Shown: one piece after another, positions 59,314 through 64,000 of the stretch
Layout: each line of letters starts with the position of its first letter
How positions within the stretch are numbered: the stretch's first letter is position 1
From: Bacillota bacterium
GTDB lineage: Bacteria > Bacillota > Clostridia > Ch29
DNA length: 64,000 nt
Direction of reading: 5' to 3'
Assembly: GCA_013540605.1 (NCBI GenBank)
Contig: JABVCK010000001.1
Coordinates: 124,001-188,000 of the forward strand
The notes under the pieces: model-generated
The model's database searches: none
The model's input: the letters and a program-made list of their open reading frames with translations, nothing else
What the model was told of the DNA's origin: nothing
Program-made: the position numbers and the translations under genes

Positions 59314-61229
59314 TAGGAAAAGTGCTGGGCAACAGGTATGAAATAGTTGAGAAAATCGGCAGCGGTGGTATGTCGCATGTATATAAGGCAAAATGCGGTT
59401 TGCTTAACCGTTATGTTGCCGTTAAGGTGCTCAGGCCGGAATTTACCAGCGATGAAGACTTTGTCCGGAAGTTCAGGAGAGAATCCCAGGCAGCGGCAAG
59501 CCTATCTCACCAGAATATTGTCAGCATATACGATGTGGGTGTGGATGGAGATATCCATTATATAGTAATGGAATATATTGAGGGCAGAACACTGAAAGAA
59601 CTGATACGGGAAAGGAAAAGGCTTAGCCCCGTACAGGCGGCGGAAATTGCGCAGCAGATATGCAAGGCATTGTTGCACGCCCATAAGAACCACATCATTC
59701 ACAGGGATATAAAACCCCATAACATACTTATGACTAAAGACGGCATCGCAAAGGTAACGGATTTTGGTATTGCCAGGGCCGTAACGGGTTCTACCGTAAC
59801 CAACACCGGGAGCGTCATTGGCTCGGTACACTATTTCTCGCCTGAGCAGGCCAGAGGTGGATATATCGATGAGAAATCCGACCTTTATTCGCTGGGAATC
59901 GTGATGTATGAGATGGTTACGGGAAAGGTTCCCTTTGAGGGAGAGAGCCCGATATCAATTGCCTTGAAACACCTGCAGGAGCAGGTCACTCCACCGGGGA
60001 AAATCATTGACGATTTTCCTAAGGGCCTGGAGCAGATAATAATGAAGGCAATTGAAAAAGAAGCGGCAAAAAGGTATAACACAGCGGAAGAACTGCTGCT
60101 AGACCTCAAGAGTTTTTGTAAAGACAAGGATGTGGTTTTTGACTTTTTTAGCGAGGATAAGGGTGAAAGCCCTACAATAGTTATGCCGGCGGTCAGGGAG
60201 GGTACGGTGAATGACGGCAAGAAAAAAGAAAAAGGTTCTGACCCCGCCGGAAAGGGTAAAAAAAGAAAGAAAAAATCGATAATAGTATTGGCCGTAGTTC
60301 TGCTCGCGCTGCTCGGGCTGGGCTTCGGTGCAAGCTATTTTTTAAGCGATCTGCTGAGCGTCAAGGTTGTGAAAGTCCCGGATATAGTCGGAAAAACTGA
60401 AGAAGAAGCAAGGAGCGCCTTAAAAGAATGGGGTCTGAAGATGGAAATACGGGAAAGGCAGAATAACCCGAATTTTGAGGCAGGCACTGTGATTTCACAA
60501 TACCCGAAGGAAGGTACTGAGAATAAAGTAACAAATCCTGTGTTGGTGGTGCTAAGCCTGGGACCGGAAAAGACCGAAGTGCCTTATTTGATCAATTTCA
60601 GCTCGGCGGAGGCGGAACTCAAGCTGCAGCTCGCAGGTCTTGAGGTAGGAGAAGTGACGCCAAAGTACAGTGAAACGGTAACGGTGGGCGTTGTGATGGA
60701 CCAGAACCCGCAGCCTGGGATTATGGTTGACCAGGGGACAACCGTTGATCTGGTGGTAAGCGCCGGACCCGAGCTTGAGCAGATTAGTGTGCCTCCGGTC
60801 GTAGGGCTGGACCTCCAGACCGCAAAGACGAGGGTGCAGAACGCAGGAATGATCCTGGCCGATATTTTCTATCAGGAAAGCGACGTTCCGGAGGGATACG
60901 TGTTAAGCCAGAGCGTGGCGCCGAACACCCTCGTTGAGGAGGGCGCGTCCATTGTCCTTGGTGTGAGCAGCGGTAAAAAGAAAGTTGAGCCCGTCGTTGA
61001 GGGTACCTATATACTGACCGTAACCCTTCCCCAGGGAGAGAAGAATGTGAAGGTGACCGTGAAAAAATACCAGGATGGTGTTGAGGAAACTGAATACCAG
61101 AGAAGGCATGATGCGGACGAAGGGCCGCTGAAAATTGAGATTAAGGGCAAAGGAAAGGTTAGGGTAGTGGTGCTGTTCAATGATGTGACCTATCGCGATG
61201 AGATTATCGATTTCAGCAAGGAGGAATAG
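59310..61229 (+). CDS. prkC: PASTA-domain serine/threonine kinase PrkC
   Basis: A 639-residue membrane kinase. The N-terminal Hanks kinase domain (about 10-270) has GSGGMSHVYKA, the AVKVL lysine, HRDIKPHN and DFGIARA. A basic linker and a single membrane helix (about 326-348) follow. Three PASTA repeats (about 352-420, 421-490 and 491-560) would bind peptidoglycan fragments outside the cell. A further C-terminal beta-rich domain of about 75 residues has no name I can give. It regulates growth and germination in Gram-positive bacteria. Confidence 0.95.
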   Translation: MIGKVLGNRYEIVEKIGSGGMSHVYKAKCGLLNRYVAVKVLRPEFTSDEDFVRKFRRESQAAASLSHQNIVSIYDVGVDGDIHYIVMEYIEGRTLKELIRERKRLSPVQAAEIAQQICKALLHAHKNHIIHRDIKPHNILMTKDGIAKVTDFGIARAVTGSTVTNTGSVIGSVHYFSPEQARGGYIDEKSDLYSLGIVMYEMVTGKVPFEGESPISIALKHLQEQVTPPGKIIDDFPKGLEQIIMKAIEKEAAKRYNTAEELLLDLKSFCKDKDVVFDFFSEDKGESPTIVMPAVREGTVNDGKKKEKGSDPAGKGKKRKKKSIIVLAVVLLALLGLGFGASYFLSDLLSVKVVKVPDIVGKTEEEARSALKEWGLKMEIRERQNNPNFEAGTVISQYPKEGTENKVTNPVLVVLSLGPEKTEVPYLINFSSAEAELKLQLAGLEVGEVTPKYSETVTVGVVMDQNPQPGIMVDQGTTVDLVVSAGPELEQISVPPVVGLDLQTAKTRVQNAGMILADIFYQESDVPEGYVLSQSVAPNTLVEEGASIVLGVSSGKKKVEPVVEGTYILTVTLPQGEKNVKVTVKKYQDGVEETEYQRRHDADEGPLKIEIKGKGKVRVVVLFNDVTYRDEIIDFSKEE

Positions 61230-61230
61230 A

Positions 61231-62133
61231 ATGCTTCAGGGCAGAGTAGTTAAAGGTATCGGCGGTTTCTATTATGTCAGGACCGAGCTGGGACTGATAG
61301 AATGCAAACCGCGGGGGATATTCAGAAAGGAAAAGATATCCCCGCTGGTCGGTGACCGCGTCAAAATCTCTCTGATTAAGAGTACCGGTGAACAGGGGGT
61401 TATTGAGGAGATTCTGCCCAGAGAGAATGTTTTAATAAGACCATCGGTGGCGAATGTAGACCACTGCGTAATAGTTATGTCGCTGGATAATCCGAAGCCG
61501 GACCTTCTATTGTTGGACAGGCTGCTGGTCATGGCCGGTGTCAGCAATCTGAACAGCATCATTTGTATCAATAAGATGGATCTGGAAAGCAGCGGCTGCA
61601 GCACAGAATTTGCTGAAACTTATGTCAGTGCGGGATACAGGGTGGTGAGAACCAGCACAAAAACCGGCCAGGGTTTGGATGATTTGAAGGATGCCCTGAA
61701 GGATAGAACCAGTGTGTTTGCAGGCTTGTCCGGGGTAGGAAAGAGCAGCCTTTTAAACAGTATCCAGCCCCAACTGCAGCTGAGAACCGGTGAAATCAGC
61801 GATAGGCTTAAGAGAGGCAGGCATACTACAAGGCACGCCGAACTATTGGAGCTTTCCTTCGGCGGTATGGTGGTCGATACACCGGGATTTAGCTCCCTGA
61901 AGCTTTCGGCTCTGAAGTATGAGGATATTGTAAATATGGATTTAGCAGCGTACTTCCCGGAATTTAAAGTATATTCCGGCAGGTGCAGGTTTGCAGGATG
62001 CAGGCACCTTAAGGAACCTGGCTGTTCAGTGAAAAGTGCGGTTGAAAAGGGAAGGATTGCTTCATGGAGATATGAGAATTACACAGAGATAATGGGTGAG
62101 ATTGAAGAGAGCAGGAGGAGAAGATATGATTAA
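61231..62133 (+). CDS. rsgA: Ribosome small-subunit GTPase RsgA (YloQ)
   Basis: A 300-residue circularly permuted GTPase that helps mature the 30S subunit. An OB fold at the N terminus is followed by the permuted G motifs (NKMD before GLSGVGKSSLLN, then DTPGFS). The zinc-binding C-x..C-x-H..C pattern is CRFAGCRHLKEPGC. AAGGAGGAA lies before the ATG at 61231. It overlaps rpe by eight bases. Confidence 0.95.
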   Translation: MLQGRVVKGIGGFYYVRTELGLIECKPRGIFRKEKISPLVGDRVKISLIKSTGEQGVIEEILPRENVLIRPSVANVDHCVIVMSLDNPKPDLLLLDRLLVMAGVSNLNSIICINKMDLESSGCSTEFAETYVSAGYRVVRTSTKTGQGLDDLKDALKDRTSVFAGLSGVGKSSLLNSIQPQLQLRTGEISDRLKRGRHTTRHAELLELSFGGMVVDTPGFSSLKLSALKYEDIVNMDLAAYFPEFKVYSGRCRFAGCRHLKEPGCSVKSAVEKGRIASWRYENYTEIMGEIEESRRRRYD

Positions 62134-62794
62134 ACTTGCCCCCTCCATACTGTCGGCGAATTTTGCGGACCTGGGCGGAGAGATAAAAAGAGCCGAAAGG
62201 GGTGGAGCAGACCTCATTCACATAGACGTGATGGACGGGCATTTTGTGCCTAACATAACAATAGGCCCTCCGGTGATAAAGAGCATAAGGGGAGTTACAA
62301 AGCTGCCCTTTGACGTTCATTTGATGATAGACAGAGCAGATTGCTATATTGAAGATTTTGCGAAGGCAGGGGCGGATATAATTACGGTTCACTGGGAGGC
62401 TTCAACACACCTTAACAGGACATTGCAGCGCATCAAAGAAGCGGGGCTAAGGGCCGGAGTCTCAATTAACCCGGCGACTCCGGTTTCGGTTCTGCAGCAC
62501 GTGTTGGAAGATGTTGACCTTGTCCTGGTGATGAGTGTTAACCCCGGTTTCGGCGGGCAAAAGTTTATAAAAGGGGCTTTGGAAAAAATCAGGGAACTGG
62601 ATGCGCTGAAAAGGGATGCCTGCTATGGATACGAAATAGAGGTTGATGGGGGAGTCAACCTTGAAAACGCAGCAGCCATAATAGAAGCTGGAGCGACCAT
62701 ACTGGTGGCGGGCTCCTCGGTTTACGGCGCGGAGCATGTTGAAGAAAGAGTCAAGGAGTTTAAGAGAATCTGTTATGGACTGAGGGAATGCTGA
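62126..62794 (+). CDS. rpe: Ribulose-phosphate 3-epimerase
   Basis: A 222-residue TIM-barrel enzyme interconverting ribulose 5-phosphate and xylulose 5-phosphate in the pentose phosphate pathway. LAPSILSANFADLG, HIDVMDGHFVPN, the phosphate-binding VNPGFGGQKFI and VDGGVN are typical. GGAGGAG precedes the ATG at 62126. The start lies inside the rsgA end. Confidence 0.96.
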   Translation: MIKLAPSILSANFADLGGEIKRAERGGADLIHIDVMDGHFVPNITIGPPVIKSIRGVTKLPFDVHLMIDRADCYIEDFAKAGADIITVHWEASTHLNRTLQRIKEAGLRAGVSINPATPVSVLQHVLEDVDLVLVMSVNPGFGGQKFIKGALEKIRELDALKRDACYGYEIEVDGGVNLENAAAIIEAGATILVAGSSVYGAEHVEERVKEFKRICYGLREC

Positions 62795-63420
62795 TGGCAG
62801 CAGTAATAATATCCCATGGAACTATCCGCGATTATGAATTTCATAAAGGGATAATAAAGCAGGATGATTTAGTTATATGCGCTGATGGAGGCGCTGCGCA
62901 TGCAAGGAAGATGGGTATTGAACCCGATGTAATTCTTGGGGATTTTGATTCTTTGAGGGAATGCGATCTTGACAGTTTCAAAGAAGCTGAGATTTTGACC
63001 TTTCCCCGGAACAAGGACAAAACAGACACCGAACTCGCAGTGGACTACGCGGTCGCAAAGGGTGAGAAGCGCATTATAATGCTCGGTTCTACAGGGACCA
63101 GGCTGGACCATACGCTGTCAAACATTTTTCTTCTGAAAACCATGCTGGATAAAGGGGTCAGAGGAGAAATCATCAACGAGAATAACAGGATTTTTTTAAT
63201 ATCGGATACGGCAAAGATAAGCGGAAGGGGCACCATTGTTTCCCTGGTTCCGCTTAGCACGAAGGTAACAGGAATAACGCTTCGGGGGTTCAAGTATCCC
63301 CTTGAGAATGAAACCATCGAGATAGGAAGTTCTAGGGGAGTCAGCAACGTATTGGTCGAGGAGACCGGGGAAATCAGTCTAAGCGGCGGCCTGCTGCTTG
63401 TTGTTGAGGCTAAGGATTAA
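62794..63420 (+). CDS. thiN: Thiamine pyrophosphokinase
   Basis: A 208-residue enzyme transferring pyrophosphate from ATP to thiamine. CADGGAAHARKMGIEPD, GDFDSL and DKTDTELAV are conserved, as is GSTGTRLDHTLSN. It completes the prpC-prkC-rsgA-rpe-thiN run typical of Firmicutes. I prefer the ATG at 62794 (seven bases after GAGGGA) over the ATG at 62788. A terminator follows about 25 bases on. Confidence 0.93.
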   Translation: MAAVIISHGTIRDYEFHKGIIKQDDLVICADGGAAHARKMGIEPDVILGDFDSLRECDLDSFKEAEILTFPRNKDKTDTELAVDYAVAKGEKRIIMLGSTGTRLDHTLSNIFLLKTMLDKGVRGEIINENNRIFLISDTAKISGRGTIVSLVPLSTKVTGITLRGFKYPLENETIEIGSSRGVSNVLVEETGEISLSGGLLLVVEAKD

Positions 63421-63443
63421 AATAAATAGTGTCAATGAGTAAG

Positions 63444-63476
63444 CTTCCTGCATACCATAGTATCAGGGAGTTTTTT
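63444..63476 (+). terminator. Terminator after thiN
   Basis: CTTCCTG (63444-63450) pairs with CAGGGAG (63464-63470), with one G-U pair and inner CATAC/GTAT, followed by TTTTTT. Confidence 0.8.
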
Positions 63477-63485
63477 ATTGGTCAA

Positions 63486-63612
63486 AAGGGGACATTCCGC
63501 GGCAAGGAATGTCAATTGGGGACATTCCTCCCACCTTAGATTTGGGCTTCAGAGAGGAGGTGTGTCCCCTGGCCTTAAAAGCAGCGGTGTGTCCCCTTGT
63601 CTTAAAAGGGGG
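63486..63612. repeat. GGGGACATTCC/GTGTCCCC repeat cluster
   Basis: GGGGACATTCC occurs twice (63488-63498 and 63518-63528), with its inverse GGAATGTC between (63506-63513). GTGTCCCC occurs twice further on (63562-63569 and 63588-63595). These form nested hairpins and resemble the GGGGAC-type repeats elsewhere in the window. No gene is evident in 63477-63619. Confidence 0.6.
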
Positions 63613-63619
63613 TATAAGC

Positions 63620-63775
63620 TTGAAAAAGCTTAACATACGTAAAATTGTCGGTTTAGTTATGATTGGGGCCGGAGTATTAATAACTATGTTTTATGTGCCG
63701 TCGTGGGTTTGGTTTCTTGTGCTTGGCGTGCTATGCGTACTGTTTGTCTTTACGCTGATACGTATTTATTTGTAA
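63620..63775 (+). CDS. Small two-helix membrane protein (first of tandem pair)
   Basis: A 51-residue protein starting at a TTG (63620) seven bases after GGGGG. KKLNIRKIVGLVMIGAGVLI then a PSWVWFLVLGVL helix make two membrane segments separated by a Pro-Ser-Trp turn. A longer upstream frame covers the GGGGACA repeats and is rejected. It resembles the next small protein in layout (short, a P/S/W turn, last residues basic then hydrophobic), so the pair may be paralogues. No named family. Confidence 0.6.
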   Translation: MKKLNIRKIVGLVMIGAGVLITMFYVPSWVWFLVLGVLCVLFVFTLIRIYL

Positions 63776-63833
63776 CAATTGGCAAATTCGCTGAATGTAA
63801 TGAAAAGTGCCTTTTTGGCTGGAGGTGTTTGAG

Positions 63834-63986
63834 TTGTCCAGGCATTGGAATGAGACTTTAGGAATCATGCTGCTGGCAGCATTTATTCTGGGAATTGTGC
63901 TGAAGGCTTTATTACCGGTGTGGGGCTGGCTCTTAATAGTGAGTGTTGGGTTAATATATTTCGGTTACAGGATTTTTGTCGACTAA
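63834..63986 (+). CDS. Small two-helix membrane protein (second of tandem pair)
   Basis: A 50-residue protein from a TTG at 63834, with GGAGG at 63821-63825. The first helix (LGIMLLAAFILGIVLKALL) is followed by a PVWGW turn and a second helix ending FGYRIFVD. It is 58 bases after the previous small gene and shares its plan. GGGAGG near the window end suggests another gene begins just outside. Function unknown. Confidence 0.6.
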   Translation: MSRHWNETLGIMLLAAFILGIVLKALLPVWGWLLIVSVGLIYFGYRIFVD

Positions 63987-64000
63987 TTTTCGGGAGGTGC

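Noticed and set aside
63421-63620. spoVM between thiN and the small membrane proteins
   Set aside because: No frame in this stretch encodes a SpoVM-like 26-residue amphipathic peptide.
1-64000. CRISPR arrays, tRNA or rRNA genes
   Set aside because: No regularly spaced repeats, tRNA-like cloverleaf or rRNA sequence was recognised on reading; a covariance-model scan was not possible.

Overview
The window looks like a chromosomal segment of an anaerobic, Gram-positive, probably spore-forming member of the Clostridia. The evidence is the conserved gene orders (ylmE-sepF-ylmG-divIVA-T-box-ileS; yicC-remA-gmk-rpoZ-coaBC-priA-def-fmt; rlmN-prpC-prkC-rsgA-rpe-thiN), frequent GTG/TTG starts behind strong GGAGG sites, and oxygen-sensitive enzymes (aldehyde:ferredoxin oxidoreductase, ferredoxin-fused EtfA, an iron-sulfur Old Yellow Enzyme). 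No species is assigned.

1-17.4 kb: a plus-strand catabolic and electron-transfer cluster. It encodes the end of an aldehyde:ferredoxin oxidoreductase, a small double-cluster ferredoxin, a D-2-hydroxyacid dehydrogenase, a homocitrate/isopropylmalate-synthase-type enzyme, a zinc alcohol dehydrogenase and a TAXI-type TRAP transporter. These are followed by a dienoyl-CoA-reductase-like flavoenzyme with altered active-site residues, an unrecognised permease split by a frameshift in a T9 tract, a SucCD-like ADP-forming CoA ligase pair, a GlcD-type FAD dehydrogenase with EtfB and ferredoxin-fused EtfA, and a LysR regulator. Together they suggest import and oxidation of an organic (probably hydroxy) acid, with electron confurcation and substrate-level phosphorylation. 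The substrate is not resolved.

17.4-22.2 kb: a patch of accessory DNA. It holds an integrase remnant, an alpha/alpha-barrel-like protein, an ISL3-family insertion sequence whose transposase ribosome site lies in a long hairpin, a broken DUF3795 gene, a GC-rich block and an AbiTii-type abortive-infection gene.

22.4-33.8 kb: a sigma-54 enhancer-binding regulator, its terminator, a near-consensus -24/-12 promoter, and then an eleven-gene Mrp/Mbh-type cation-antiporter operon. It keeps the Mbh-like order E-F-G-(MbhD)-(MbhE)-B-C-D and continues with three more antiporter-like subunits. No hydrogenase or other redox module is present.

34-64 kb: housekeeping genes for cell division, isoleucyl-tRNA synthetase under an Ile T-box, LspA, pseudouridine synthase, RqcH, an L,D-transpeptidase between palindromic repeats, DapF, nucleotide/CoA/replication/translation-start enzymes, the PrpC-PrkC signalling pair, RsgA, Rpe and ThiN. 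The window ends with two tiny tandem membrane proteins. No rRNA, tRNA or CRISPR array was seen.
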